From NCBI RefSeq assembly GCF_030441895.1, contig NZ_JARJAS010000010.1: DNA of 64,000 bases; one strand, written 5' to 3'. Origin of the DNA: Enterococcus_D entomosocium (GTDB lineage: Bacteria > Bacillota > Bacilli > Lactobacillales > Enterococcaceae). A program made the position numbers and the translations under genes. Under the pieces are notes generated by a model. The model did no database searches. It was not told where the DNA came from and saw only the letters and a list, made by a program, of their open reading frames with translations. Below are positions 1-8,999 of this stretch, piece after piece; the stretch's first letter is position 1; each line of letters begins with the position of its first letter.

Positions 1-385
1 TCTGAAAGGGAAAACCAAAGTGGGCGGCTTCTTTTTAGGGTTGTATGACTTGTACGGTGTGACCAGTTACATCGGCGACTTTGTCAGCTACAGCCGCTTG
101 ATGGCATTGGGGATCTCCGGTGGGAGTATCGCAGCAGCTTTCAACTTATTGGTGGGCTACTTGCCGCCAGCCGCTCGTTTTTCTGTAGGCATTCTCTTAT
201 TGGTTGTCCTACAAGCTTTAAACATCTTTTTATCGTTACTGAGTGCATATGTGCATGCCGCACGTTTACAATATGTAGAGTTTTTCGGAAAATTTTTCAC
301 TGGTGGGGGGCGCCAATTTGAAACCTTCAAGCCAAGTGAGAAATACGTTGATTTTGATAAAGAAAATGGAGGAGACAATAAATGA
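1..385 (+). CDS. ntpI: V-type Na+-ATPase subunit I (a subunit), C-terminal part
   Basis: Only the C-terminal ~128 residues are present; the reading frame is open from base 2 and the gene begins upstream of the window. Subunit I is the membrane stator subunit that forms the ion half-channels against the rotor ring. The visible part has hydrophobic helices, including the segment SYIGDFVSYSRLMALGIS; the arginine in it is a good candidate for the conserved arginine that faces the rotor glutamate (family knowledge). The stop TGA overlaps the ntpK start as ATGA at 382-385, indicating translational coupling. Identity is supported mainly by the unbroken ntpK-E-C-G-A-B-D series that follows. Confidence 0.93.
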   Translation, partial: LKGKTKVGGFFLGLYDLYGVTSYIGDFVSYSRLMALGISGGSIAAAFNLLVGYLPPAARFSVGILLLVVLQALNIFLSLLSAYVHAARLQYVEFFGKFFTGGGRQFETFKPSEKYVDFDKENGGDNK

Positions 386-852
386 TTGATTACTTAGTTA
401 ATAATAATGGTGGTATGGTGTTTGCAATTATCGGAATGGGGATCGCTACGATCTTTTCTGGGATCGGTTCAGCCAAAGGGGTGGGCCAAACTGGTGAAGC
501 AGCGGCAGCCTTAACGACGAATCAGCCGGAGAAGTTTGGACAAGCCTTGATTTTACAATTGCTTCCCGGAACACAAGGGCTATACGGATTCGTTATTGCG
601 TTTATGATCTATGGTAGCTTAAGTGGTGAAATGTCGACAGTGACTGGTATGGCGTATTTGATGGCCTCACTGCCAGTTGCCTTTACTGGCTTATTCTCAG
701 GAATGGCCCAAGGGAAGGTCGCTGCAGCTGGGATTCAAATTTTAGCGAAGAAACCAGAGCATTTCTTTAAAGGGGTCATGTTCTCAGTAATGGTTGAGAT
801 GTATGCCATCTTAGGCTTTGTTATTTCTTTCTTACTTTTAGGAACGATTTAA
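382..852 (+). CDS. ntpK: V-type Na+-ATPase rotor proteolipid, subunit K
   Basis: A 156-residue proteolipid with four hydrophobic helices (two fused hairpins), forming the membrane rotor ring. The residues that bind Na+ in E. hirae NtpK are all at the same numbers here: L61, T64 and Q65 in LLPGTQ, Q110 in GMAQG, and the essential glutamate E139 in MVEMYAILG. This argues for Na+ rather than H+ as the coupling ion. It starts four bases inside ntpI and is followed by a GGGGG-type ribosome site for ntpE. Length matches the family. Confidence 0.96.
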   Translation: MIDYLVNNNGGMVFAIIGMGIATIFSGIGSAKGVGQTGEAAAALTTNQPEKFGQALILQLLPGTQGLYGFVIAFMIYGSLSGEMSTVTGMAYLMASLPVAFTGLFSGMAQGKVAAAGIQILAKKPEHFFKGVMFSVMVEMYAILGFVISFLLLGTI

Positions 853-865
853 AGGGGGCGAAGGT

Positions 866-1450
866 ATGGACGCAATCGACAAAATGATTGCTGAACTAGA
901 CCAAGAAGCGCAGACAAAACGGGAACGTTTGGCTGCCGCTGAACGTGCTAGGATCAGTGAAACGATGGCACGTGACTGGGCGAAAAAAGAGTCGGACTTG
1001 CAGCTTCGTGCCCAGCAAGCAAAAAAGCAAGCCGAAAAACATTATCAGCAAGCCCTGAATCGCCAAGCAAGTGCCGCTAAGCAGCAGCAAATGGTGAAAC
1101 AAAACGAATACTTGACACAACTTTTTGAGCAAGCGTATCAAAAAATGGTTGCCTGGACGCCAGAAGAGCTGCAGTCATTTGCTGAAAATGTGCTGCAGCA
1201 GTTGCCGATCAGTGGGACGGTGACCTTCCACGCTGGTCCTGAGCAAGCAGCCCATCTAGATGCCGCTTGGCTTACGTCTTGTCAATCAAAACTACCGTAT
1301 CAAATCAAAGCAGGCGCACCATTGACAGAAGCGGGCTTTTTGGTAGATGACAACGGCATTCAATACAATTTTACCTATCAGGTACTGCTTGATGAATACA
1401 AGAAAGAAACCCGGGAACGGTGGTTGCAGATCATACAACAAGGAGGTTGA
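866..1450 (+). CDS. ntpE: V-type Na+-ATPase subunit E (peripheral stalk)
   Basis: A 194-residue soluble protein. The first ~100 residues are a charged, alanine- and glutamine-rich helix typical of the E subunit, which forms the peripheral stator stalk with subunit G/H; the C-terminal half (from about residue 105) is the globular head that binds the catalytic subunits. The start ATG at 866 follows AAAGGGGGCGAAGGT. Downstream, AGGAGG lies just before ntpC. Assigned from position in the ntp series and the coiled-coil pattern; the sequence itself is poorly conserved in this family. Confidence 0.9.
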   Translation: MDAIDKMIAELDQEAQTKRERLAAAERARISETMARDWAKKESDLQLRAQQAKKQAEKHYQQALNRQASAAKQQQMVKQNEYLTQLFEQAYQKMVAWTPEELQSFAENVLQQLPISGTVTFHAGPEQAAHLDAAWLTSCQSKLPYQIKAGAPLTEAGFLVDDNGIQYNFTYQVLLDEYKKETRERWLQIIQQGG

Positions 1451-1453
1451 TCC

Positions 1454-2440
1454 ATGAGGAACTATCATCAATTGAATCCAATCATTCGGCTGAAAGAGAT
1501 GACGTTGTTAAAGTCGCAAGAAGTCGAGCAAATGATTGCGGCAAAAGGGTTTGCTGAAGTCGAAGCTGTCTTGCAGCAGACCCATTATCAACGCTATTTG
1601 AAGCCAGATTTTCATGAACGATTCGAAACCTATCTCGATGAAGAATTGTTAAAGACGATCAAAGAATTGGCCGAGCTGGTTCCTGATCAAGAGATCCTCC
1701 GACTGTATATGATGCCTTTTACTTTCCATAATCTAAAAGTCTTGACCAAAGAGTCAGTCACTGGAAAAGATTATGATCATCTACTGATCGAAGACGGTTT
1801 TTACACGATCGATGAGTGTCGGACCGCCATCAAAACGGGAACCTCAGAGGTATTGCCTGAGAAAATCGTGACTACGATCCAAGAGGTGCGGGAGTACTTA
1901 GAAGGCGGCGCCGTGCTGCAAGGCATCGATATCATTTACGATCGCCGGTATTTACATGAACAACGGCGACTGGCAGATGAAATCAAGATCCCTGAGCTAC
2001 AAGAAGCTGTCATCAAGATGATCGATCTGACCAATATAACGATTGCCGCACGTTGTGTACTTCAAAAACGATCGCGCAGTTTTATGGAGGCAGTCTTAGT
2101 GAGTGTCGGCAGTATCCCGAAAGAAGAATTTTTAGCGTTTGCGGATGCGTCCTATAGTGACTTTTTAGCTTTCTTATTAGAAAGTAATTATCAGGAAGTA
2201 TTGCGGCCTTTGATTCATGAACAGGTGATCGACTTTGCTGGCTTGGCACTTTTACAAGACAATTTGATCACAGAAAGCTATGGCCAAGCCCAAACAGATG
2301 CTTTAGGACCACTGCCTTTACTCGCATTTTTGAATGCTAAGGTTTTGGAACTGCAAAATCTGCGTATCTTGCTGGTAGGCAAACGCAGCGGCTTTACGGA
2401 AGAACAAATCAGAGAAAGGATGCGGCACTATGACTCATAA
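1454..2440 (+). CDS. ntpC: V-type Na+-ATPase subunit C (d subunit, rotor cap)
   Basis: A 328-residue, mostly helical soluble protein of the V-ATPase d/AC39 family, which sits on the proteolipid ring and links it to the central shaft. Length fits E. hirae NtpC. It starts three bases after ntpE with AGGAGG immediately upstream and overlaps the next gene by 11 bases, consistent with tight coupling and fixed subunit stoichiometry. No frameshift or odd feature was seen. Confidence 0.93.
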   Translation: MRNYHQLNPIIRLKEMTLLKSQEVEQMIAAKGFAEVEAVLQQTHYQRYLKPDFHERFETYLDEELLKTIKELAELVPDQEILRLYMMPFTFHNLKVLTKESVTGKDYDHLLIEDGFYTIDECRTAIKTGTSEVLPEKIVTTIQEVREYLEGGAVLQGIDIIYDRRYLHEQRRLADEIKIPELQEAVIKMIDLTNITIAARCVLQKRSRSFMEAVLVSVGSIPKEEFLAFADASYSDFLAFLLESNYQEVLRPLIHEQVIDFAGLALLQDNLITESYGQAQTDALGPLPLLAFLNAKVLELQNLRILLVGKRSGFTEEQIRERMRHYDS

Positions 2441-2738
2441 AATCGGCGTGATCGGCGAGAAAGAATCCGTCATTCCTTTTCAACTATTTGGCTTTCAGGT
2501 CTGCTATGCCTCGGAAGAAAAAGAAGTGAAGCAGGCGCTGGCAAAATTAATGAAGAACAGTATGATCATCTACCTGACTGAAAAATGTGCAGAGCTGATT
2601 CCCGATGAATTAGCAAAAGTCCAACAAAAAATGACACCTGCAGTCATCTTGATCCCTGATTACGATGGTTCCCGAGGAATCGGCAAACGAATGATTCAAG
2701 AAAATGTCGAAAAAGCAGTTGGGCAAAACATACTATAG
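2430..2738 (+). CDS. ntpG: V-type Na+-ATPase subunit F (central shaft)
   Basis: A 102-residue protein of the V-ATPase F family, with the Rossmann-like pattern beginning KIGVIGEKESVIPF. Subunit F joins subunit D to form the rotating central shaft. In E. hirae this gene is called ntpG, although the product corresponds to subunit F. The start ATG lies inside the end of ntpC; the ribosome site AGAAAGG is within ntpC coding sequence. Confidence 0.92.
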   Translation: MTHKIGVIGEKESVIPFQLFGFQVCYASEEKEVKQALAKLMKNSMIIYLTEKCAELIPDELAKVQQKMTPAVILIPDYDGSRGIGKRMIQENVEKAVGQNIL

Positions 2739-2753
2739 AGAGGAGCCGATGTT

Positions 2754-4541
2754 GTGGAAAAAGGAACAATTATTAAAGTATCCGGTCCATTGGTGTTAGC
2801 CAAAAATATGGGCCATGCAAGTTTAGAAGATATCTGTTATGTAGGAGATTTAGGCGTGGTCGGTGAGATCATCGAAATGCGCGGCGACGTCGCTTCGATC
2901 CAAGTCTATGAAGAAACGTCCGGGATCGGACCTGGTGAACCAGTCGAAACCACCGGTGAACCGCTATCCGTAGAATTGGCGCCTGGGATCATGTCACAAA
3001 TGTTTGATGGCATCCAACGTCCCTTAGAAACCTTCATGTCTGTCACCCAAAGTAACTTCTTGACGCGTGGGGTGCAATTGCCTGCGTTGGATCATGAGAA
3101 AAAGTGGCCTTTTGTACCGACCGTGGAAGTCGGCGCGGCAGTCAGTACCGGGATGGTCATCGGCACCGTGCAAGAAACACCGTTGATCAATCACAAGATC
3201 ATGGTTCCTCATGGCGTTTCAGGAACAGTCAAGGCTGTTTATGCGGGGGAATTTACGATCGATGAAACGATTTATGTTTTAGATACACCCAAAGGAGAAC
3301 GGTCTTTCACGATGCTGCAAAAATGGCCCGTTCGTCATAGTCGTCCTGTAAAGCAAAAACTGAATCCAGTCGAACCAATGATTACTGGCCAGCGAGTGAT
3401 CGACACCTTCTTTCCAATCGCTAAAGGCGGGGCGTCAGCCGTTCCAGGACCTTTTGGTGCAGGGAAGACTGTCGTTCAGCACCAAATCGCCAAATGGGCG
3501 GATGTCGACCTAGTCGTCTATGTCGGCTGCGGCGAACGCGGCAATGAAATGACCGATGTAATGAACGAGTTCCCAGAGTTGATCGACCCTCGCAGTGGTG
3601 AATCTTTAATGGCGAGAACCGTGTTGATCGCTAACACCTCCAATATGCCGGTAGCCGCTCGGGAAGCGTCGATTTATACTGGGATCACGATTGCGGAATA
3701 CTTCCGAGACATGGGGTATTCCGTGGCGATCATGGCGGATTCCACCTCACGTTGGGCAGAAGCACTGCGGGAAATGTCTGGTCGTCTGGAAGAAATGCCC
3801 GGGGATGAAGGGTATCCGGCTTACTTAGGCAGCCGCTTGGCAGAGTATTATGAGCGTTCTGGAAAAGCGATTTGCTTAGGTTCTGATCAAGAAGGCAGCA
3901 TCACTGCCATCAGCGCTGTTTCACCATCAGGCGGTGATATTTCAGAACCAGTTACCCAAAATACGTTGCGGGTCGTTAAAGTCTTTTGGGGCTTAGATGC
4001 CACCTTAGCGCAAAAGCGTCATTTTCCATCGATCGATTGGTTGAAGAGCTATTCTTTATACGAAAGCGAATTGGGTGCCTTTTTGGACCAACAAATGCAA
4101 GTGGATTGGTCCAAACAAGTAACAGAAGCCATGCGGATGCTGCAAAAAGAATCTGAGTTGTCAGAGATCGTGCGACTTGTCGGCATCGACGCTTTATCCG
4201 AAAAAGATCAGTTATTGCTGGAAACCACCAAGTCTTTGCGAGAAGATTTCTTGCAGCAAAACGCTTTTGACGATGTCGATACGTTTACCTCTCGTGAAAA
4301 GCAGTTCAAAATGCTGGAAACGATCTTGCTACTCCACAAAGAAGCGGAAGATGCGTTGACACTAGGTGCCTATCTTTCAGAAATTTATGCAGGGACCGAA
4401 GAATTGCGAGACAAAGTGGCACGTATGAAGTACCTGCCTGAAGCAGAATTAGCAAAAATTCCTGCTTTGCATCAAGAGATCAAAGCAACGATGAAAGAAA
4501 TTTTACAGAAAGGAGACCGCACTGATGATCAAGGAATATAA
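2754..4541 (+). CDS. ntpA: V-type Na+-ATPase catalytic subunit A
   Basis: A 595-residue catalytic ATPase subunit. The Walker A motif GPFGAGKT is at residues 232-239 with K238, the same position as in E. hirae NtpA. Other family hallmarks are GCGERGNEMTDV, the SNMPVAAREASIYTG segment and the arginine-rich ADSTSRWAEALRE stretch. Start is GTG at 2754, placed after AGAGGAG; homologues begin at the equivalent residue. The C-terminus overlaps ntpB by 17 bases. It hydrolyses ATP in the A3B3 head to drive Na+ export. Confidence 0.97.
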   Translation: MEKGTIIKVSGPLVLAKNMGHASLEDICYVGDLGVVGEIIEMRGDVASIQVYEETSGIGPGEPVETTGEPLSVELAPGIMSQMFDGIQRPLETFMSVTQSNFLTRGVQLPALDHEKKWPFVPTVEVGAAVSTGMVIGTVQETPLINHKIMVPHGVSGTVKAVYAGEFTIDETIYVLDTPKGERSFTMLQKWPVRHSRPVKQKLNPVEPMITGQRVIDTFFPIAKGGASAVPGPFGAGKTVVQHQIAKWADVDLVVYVGCGERGNEMTDVMNEFPELIDPRSGESLMARTVLIANTSNMPVAAREASIYTGITIAEYFRDMGYSVAIMADSTSRWAEALREMSGRLEEMPGDEGYPAYLGSRLAEYYERSGKAICLGSDQEGSITAISAVSPSGGDISEPVTQNTLRVVKVFWGLDATLAQKRHFPSIDWLKSYSLYESELGAFLDQQMQVDWSKQVTEAMRMLQKESELSEIVRLVGIDALSEKDQLLLETTKSLREDFLQQNAFDDVDTFTSREKQFKMLETILLLHKEAEDALTLGAYLSEIYAGTEELRDKVARMKYLPEAELAKIPALHQEIKATMKEILQKGDRTDDQGI

Positions 4542-5922
4542 AACGATTGGAGAAGTCGTCGGACCATTGATGGCCGTCGATCGCGTCTCCGGTGTCAAAT
4601 ACGAAGAGTTGATCGAAGTCCGCATGCAAAACGGCGAAACGCGGCAAGGACAAGTACTGGAGATCCAAGAAGACAAAGCGTTGGTCCAAATTTTTGAAGG
4701 AACCGGCGGGATCAATTTGCGGGAATCTGCGGTCCGCTTTTTAGGACATCCTTTGGAATTAGGCGTTTCCGAGCAAATGATCGGGCGAGTCTTTGACGGC
4801 TTAGGTCGGGTCAAAGATGGCGGAGTAGAGATCGTCCCAGAAAAATTTATGGACATCAACGGCGAAGTGATCAATCCAGCAGCGCGGGATTATCCTGATG
4901 AGTTTATTCAAACGGGGATCTCATCGATCGACCACTTGAATACGCTCGTTCGGGGACAAAAGCTACCGATTTTTTCTGGATCTGGTCTGCCTCATAAAGA
5001 ATTGGCTTCGCAAATTGCGCGTCAAGCACAAGTGTTGAATTCAGAAGATGATTTCGCTGTTGTGTTTGCTGGCATCGGGATCACCTTTGAAGAAGCTGAA
5101 TATTTCATGGAAGATTTTCGTCAAACGGGCGCCATCGACCATTCTATCGTCTTTATGAATCTAGCCAATGACCCAGCGATCGAGCGGATCGCTACTCCCC
5201 GAATGGCACTGACGGCGGCCGAATACTTGGCTTATGAAAAGGGCATGCATGTCTTGGTGATCATGACGGATATGACCAACTACTGTGAAGCTTTGCGGGA
5301 GATCTCCTCTGCTCGTCGTGAAGTGCCAGGACGTCGCGGCTATCCTGGGTATCTATATACCAATCTATCCACGTTATATGAACGTGCTGGACGGATTCGC
5401 GGCTTGAAAGGTTCAGTGACCCAGCTGCCGATTTTGACCATGCCAGAAGATGACAAAACCCATCCGATTCCCGATTTGACCGGCTATATCACCGAAGGAC
5501 AAATCATCTTGTCTCGTGATTTGTATAAAAACGGCATCCAGCCGCCCATCGATGTCTTGCCGTCATTGTCACGGTTAAAAGATAAAGGGACCGGCGAAGG
5601 CAAGACACGTAAAGACCATGCCGCAACGATGAACCAGTTGTTTTCTGCGTATGCTCAAGGAAAGCAAGCCAAGGAATTGGCAGTCGTTTTAGGAGAATCG
5701 GCATTGTCGGAAGTAGATAAAACCTATGCCAAATTTGCAGAACGCTTCGAAAATGAATACTTGAACCAAGGGTACCGCACTAACCGTTCGATTATCGAAA
5801 CCTTGGAATTAGGTTGGGACTTGTTGGCGATGCTGCCAAAAGTCGAACTGAAGCGGATCAGCGATGCCTTACTGGCGGAATACTTACCGAGAGAGGAGAA
5901 CAATGGCGCAAAAAACCGTTAA
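4525..5922 (+). CDS. ntpB: V-type Na+-ATPase regulatory subunit B
   Basis: A 465-residue non-catalytic nucleotide-binding subunit that alternates with subunit A in the head. The P-loop position carries the degenerate SGSGLPHKEL instead of GxxxxGKT, as expected for subunit B. The segments FAGIGITFEEAEYF and REVPGRRGYPGYLYTNL are family signatures. It starts inside ntpA (AGAAAGGAG upstream) and its last 20 bases overlap ntpD. Slightly longer at the C-terminus than E. hirae NtpB. Confidence 0.97.
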   Translation: MIKEYKTIGEVVGPLMAVDRVSGVKYEELIEVRMQNGETRQGQVLEIQEDKALVQIFEGTGGINLRESAVRFLGHPLELGVSEQMIGRVFDGLGRVKDGGVEIVPEKFMDINGEVINPAARDYPDEFIQTGISSIDHLNTLVRGQKLPIFSGSGLPHKELASQIARQAQVLNSEDDFAVVFAGIGITFEEAEYFMEDFRQTGAIDHSIVFMNLANDPAIERIATPRMALTAAEYLAYEKGMHVLVIMTDMTNYCEALREISSARREVPGRRGYPGYLYTNLSTLYERAGRIRGLKGSVTQLPILTMPEDDKTHPIPDLTGYITEGQIILSRDLYKNGIQPPIDVLPSLSRLKDKGTGEGKTRKDHAATMNQLFSAYAQGKQAKELAVVLGESALSEVDKTYAKFAERFENEYLNQGYRTNRSIIETLELGWDLLAMLPKVELKRISDALLAEYLPREENNGAKNR

Positions 5923-6532
5923 TCCAACCCGCATGGAGCTGTCGCGCCTCAGCAAACAATTGGCGACAGCCAAACGCGGACATAAATTATTAAAAGACAA
6001 ACAAGACGAACTCATGCGTCAATTTATTGAATTGATCAAAAAGAATGACCACTTGCGTAAAGAAGTAGAAGAACAATTGCAGCGTGCCATGAAGGCATTT
6101 CGCTTAGCCAATGCCACGATCAATGAAAAATACATTGAAGAAATGTTTATTTTACCAGCAACTGAGGTCTCCCTTGAGTTATCCACGAAAAATATCATGA
6201 GTGTGGAAGTGCCAGTGATGCATTTTGATTATGACGATACGGTGATGCAAGCGCCGATCGAGTACGGCTTTTTGAATTCCAATGTTCCGTTAGATAATGC
6301 TGTCGCCCGTTTTACTGACGTCATGCCGAAGCTGTTGGAGCTAACGGAAATCGAAAAGACCTGTCAATTGATGGCAGGGGAAATCGAACGGACGCGCCGA
6401 CGCGTCAATGCCCTAGAATATTTGACGATTCCCGAGCTGGAAGAAGCCATTTATGGAATCAAAATGCGGCTGGAAGAAAATGAACGAGCAAACGTAACAA
6501 GAATGATCAAAGTGAAGAATAAATCAAAATAA
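5903..6532 (+). CDS. ntpD: V-type Na+-ATPase subunit D (central shaft)
   Basis: A 209-residue subunit D, the long coiled-coil rotor shaft that penetrates the A3B3 head. The N-terminal NPTRMELSRLSKQL and central RRRVNALEYLTIPEL motifs are diagnostic. The start at 5903 is preferred over an in-frame ATG at 5864 because GAGAGGAG lies just upstream and homologues begin close to NPTRMEL; it overlaps ntpB by 20 bases. This is the last ATPase subunit gene of the operon. Confidence 0.95.
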   Translation: MAQKTVNPTRMELSRLSKQLATAKRGHKLLKDKQDELMRQFIELIKKNDHLRKEVEEQLQRAMKAFRLANATINEKYIEEMFILPATEVSLELSTKNIMSVEVPVMHFDYDDTVMQAPIEYGFLNSNVPLDNAVARFTDVMPKLLELTEIEKTCQLMAGEIERTRRRVNALEYLTIPELEEAIYGIKMRLEENERANVTRMIKVKNKSK

Positions 6533-6567
6533 AATGGTATGATAAGAGAAAAAACAAATGCAATAAA

Positions 6568-6594
6568 CTTGGATTACCAAGCCATTGGTTTTTG
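6568..6594 (+). promoter_or_regulatory. Alternative-hairpin leader before ntpJ
   Basis: In the 84-base gap between ntpD and ntpJ, CTTGG (6568-6572) can pair with CCAAG (6577-6581), or the same CCAA can pair with TTGG (6585-6588), giving ACCAA-gcca-TTGGT followed by TTTT. The two hairpins exclude each other, the second looking like a small intrinsic terminator. Stems are only five pairs, so the regulatory reading is tentative. Confidence 0.3.
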
Positions 6595-6616
6595 CAAAAG
6601 GTCAAAGGGAATGAAA

Positions 6617-7987
6617 ATGAAAAAAAGAAATCGTTTGAAAAAAAAGCTGGCATCGCAACGCTTTTTGATTCCGCAGATCGTCACACTGGTATTCGTTTTG
6701 CTGATATTGGCAGGAACTGGCTTGCTGATGCTGCCGGCTGTCACCCAAAGTGGTGAAGGCACCAACTTTTTAGATGCGCTGTTTACTGCCACATCGGCTG
6801 TTTGCGTGACGGGTCTTTCGACCTTGACAGTAGCCGACCATTACAATCTCTGGGGCCAAGGGATCTTGCTGATGTTGATTGAGATCGGTGGGATCGGCTT
6901 CATGTCGATTCCCGTCTTCTTTTACATCTTGGCGAGAAAAAGAGTCCATCTTAGTACCAGGATGATTTTGCGGGAATCATTGAATCTGGATCGGATGTCT
7001 GGAGAGATCCATTTGGCATGGTACCTGATTCGGATCGCCTTTTTGATCCAAGTCAGCGGGATTATCTTGCTGGCTTTTGCATTCGTGCCCCGTTTTGGTT
7101 GGGAGCAAGGCCTTTGGTACAGTGTTTTTCATGCGATCTCGGCCTTTTGTAATGCTGGGTTTGATTTGTTCGGAAACAGCATGGTAGGGTTTCAAAATGA
7201 CCCGTTTGTGCTGGGGATTATCAGTTTCTTGATCATTGCCGGCGGTCTTGGGTTTCTCGTTTGGTTCGATCTCCTGCATACGGCGTCCAAAAAACGGTCC
7301 CTGCATAGCCGCTTGGCATGGATCGCTATGATCGTTTTGGTGGTTTTTGGAACGGCAGGGTTCTTTTTGACCGAAGCCAATTCACAGTTGATCACGGGTG
7401 ACTCGGTCATCGAACGTTTTTTCCAATACCTCTTCTTAGCGGTCACCCCAAGAACCGCGGGATTTTTCAGTATTGATTACGGACAAATGAGTCAAGCAGG
7501 CTTGATGCTGACGATGATTTTAATGTATATCGGCGGGACCTCGGGATCAACGGCTGGGGGATTGAAGACAACGACGTTTGCAGTCTTGATCATCAAGATC
7601 CGCAGTTTATTGAAAGGGCGCAGTCGAGCGGAAGTGTTCGGTCGCACGATCAAAGAATCTGCTGTATCGCGTGCCTTTACGTTGTTCTTCCTTACCTTGA
7701 CGTTATGCTTCATAGCGATTTTCTTATTGTCGATCACTGAGCGTATGCCGCAAACCCCAAACTTTGGGTTGCCAACCATTGCCTTTGAAGTTTTTTCCGC
7801 TTTTGGAACCGTGGGGTTGACCATGGGGTTGACGCCTTACTTGTCGGTTTTTGGCAAACTACTGATCATTTTTTTGATGTTCATTGGTCGAGTCGGCATC
7901 ATGACCGTTGCTTTTTCATTGATGAAAAAAGCCAATAAACAAGAAGCTGGCTACAAATATCCTGATGAAACCGTGATGATCGGGTAA
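6617..7987 (+). CDS. ntpJ: K+ uptake transporter, TrkH/KtrB family
   Basis: A 456-residue membrane protein of the Trk/Ktr/HKT superfamily, equivalent to E. hirae NtpJ (KtrII), which takes up K+ in exchange for the Na+ removed by the ATPase. Selectivity-filter-like loops are visible at TSAVCVTGLSTL near the N-terminus, SAFCNAGFDLFG, TPRTAGF and SAFGTVGLTMG, with the GGTSGSTAGGLKTTT segment between the last membrane domains. The start at 6617 has GGG seven bases upstream; ATG at 6611 is too close to it, and the frame continues open further upstream without a ribosome site. A perfect terminator follows. Confidence 0.93.
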   Translation: MKKRNRLKKKLASQRFLIPQIVTLVFVLLILAGTGLLMLPAVTQSGEGTNFLDALFTATSAVCVTGLSTLTVADHYNLWGQGILLMLIEIGGIGFMSIPVFFYILARKRVHLSTRMILRESLNLDRMSGEIHLAWYLIRIAFLIQVSGIILLAFAFVPRFGWEQGLWYSVFHAISAFCNAGFDLFGNSMVGFQNDPFVLGIISFLIIAGGLGFLVWFDLLHTASKKRSLHSRLAWIAMIVLVVFGTAGFFLTEANSQLITGDSVIERFFQYLFLAVTPRTAGFFSIDYGQMSQAGLMLTMILMYIGGTSGSTAGGLKTTTFAVLIIKIRSLLKGRSRAEVFGRTIKESAVSRAFTLFFLTLTLCFIAIFLLSITERMPQTPNFGLPTIAFEVFSAFGTVGLTMGLTPYLSVFGKLLIIFLMFIGRVGIMTVAFSLMKKANKQEAGYKYPDETVMIG

Positions 7988-7990
7988 CGA

Positions 7991-8027
7991 AACAGGGAAA
8001 CGAAGCACGCTTCGTTTCCCTGTTTTT
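7991..8027. terminator. Intrinsic terminator after ntpJ
   Basis: A perfect 15-bp stem, arms 7991-8005 and 8010-8024 with the loop CACG, followed by a T-run. It separates the ntp operon from the convergent lipoprotein gene and may serve both strands. Confidence 0.95.
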
Positions 8028-8030
8028 CGT

Positions 8031-8690
8031 TTATTGAAGTACTTCTAACATCACATCTCGTTGATCATCGCTGACATTCCCCGCATAATTCGGTGTGATC
8101 AAAGATAGACCACCCTTTTTATTTGTAAATAGATACATGTTTTGGTTAAAGTCAGGATTGCTATTGGGTGTGATCTCTTTTGAAAAGGTTAACTGAGTGT
8201 TCACCTTTACTGTACGAATCCCATTGTCATTTGCTGAAAAGATGCGAATCTCCTTTGTTGCGATCGTATCGACTTGTGCTTCATAGCTTGCGCTGTCGCC
8301 GATCGAAATGATCAAAGGACTCGTGTTTTGAATCGTGACAGCATCTGGTACATTGACGCCATGGAAATAAAAAGTCAGTGAAGGGCCATATTGGGAAAGA
8401 TCAACGGCATATGGAAACTCATTGGCGGATACTGAGCTTGCTGTTGTTTGCGTTGCGTCAGAGTGATCCGTCGATTGCTGGCTTGTGGTTGAAGTTTTTG
8501 AAGTGGAGCTTGACGCTAAGGAGCTGCTTTCAGTCGTTTGCGTCGTCGTGCTTTGTTTGCTTTCAGTAGACACACGACTCTGACTTAGCTCGCTTGTTGA
8601 TTGCGCGGTATCTTTTTCGTTGTTACAGCCTGTCAAAAGCCCCAAACTGACGAGCGTCAGTGTCCCAATCAAAGAAAATGTTTTTTTCAT
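8031..8690 (-). CDS. Surface lipoprotein of unknown function
   Basis: A 219-residue predicted lipoprotein. The signal sequence ends in the lipobox LLTGC with the lipidated cysteine at residue 22. Residues ~25-85 form a Ser/Thr/Gln-rich linker of low complexity, and the remaining ~130 residues form a small domain I do not recognise (FPYAVDLSQYGPSLTFYFHG at its start). It ends almost on the ntpJ terminator. A second lipoprotein of the same plan lies at 45368-45991. No catalytic motif is evident. Confidence 0.85.
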   Translation of the reverse strand: MKKTFSLIGTLTLVSLGLLTGCNNEKDTAQSTSELSQSRVSTESKQSTTTQTTESSSLASSSTSKTSTTSQQSTDHSDATQTTASSVSANEFPYAVDLSQYGPSLTFYFHGVNVPDAVTIQNTSPLIISIGDSASYEAQVDTIATKEIRIFSANDNGIRTVKVNTQLTFSKEITPNSNPDFNQNMYLFTNKKGGLSLITPNYAGNVSDDQRDVMLEVLQ

Positions 8691-8999
8691 TGTTTACTTC
8701 ATCCTTTCCTTAGAATACTAAAGCATCTAAAATAAGCAAACTATTGTGTTGAAATGCACAATTTTGCTGACATAGCGTTTAAATATTCTTTAATGTTAAA
8801 GATATTGTAATCCAGAACACTGAAAAAGAATAGGAAGTTTTTGCTGAATTTTTCGCCAATTCTATCATAAAATATTCATTAACGTCCGCAGCAGCTGGCT
8901 AGTTTTGTATAATAAAGTTTCAGCCATAGTGGCGAAGCTTTCTGGCGGCTTGCGTAACGCAGGGATCTAGATTAAAATACCTTGGTATAGGAGAATGGG
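8691..8999. other. Intergenic region between lipoprotein and MarR gene
   Basis: AT-rich divergent intergenic sequence. A TATAAT at 8908-8913 could be a -10 for the MarR gene, giving a leader of ~80 bases that contains short self-complementary pieces (GCC/GGC and TGCG-TAA-CGCA near 8960). No good -35 was seen and no gene fits here. Confidence 0.5.
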
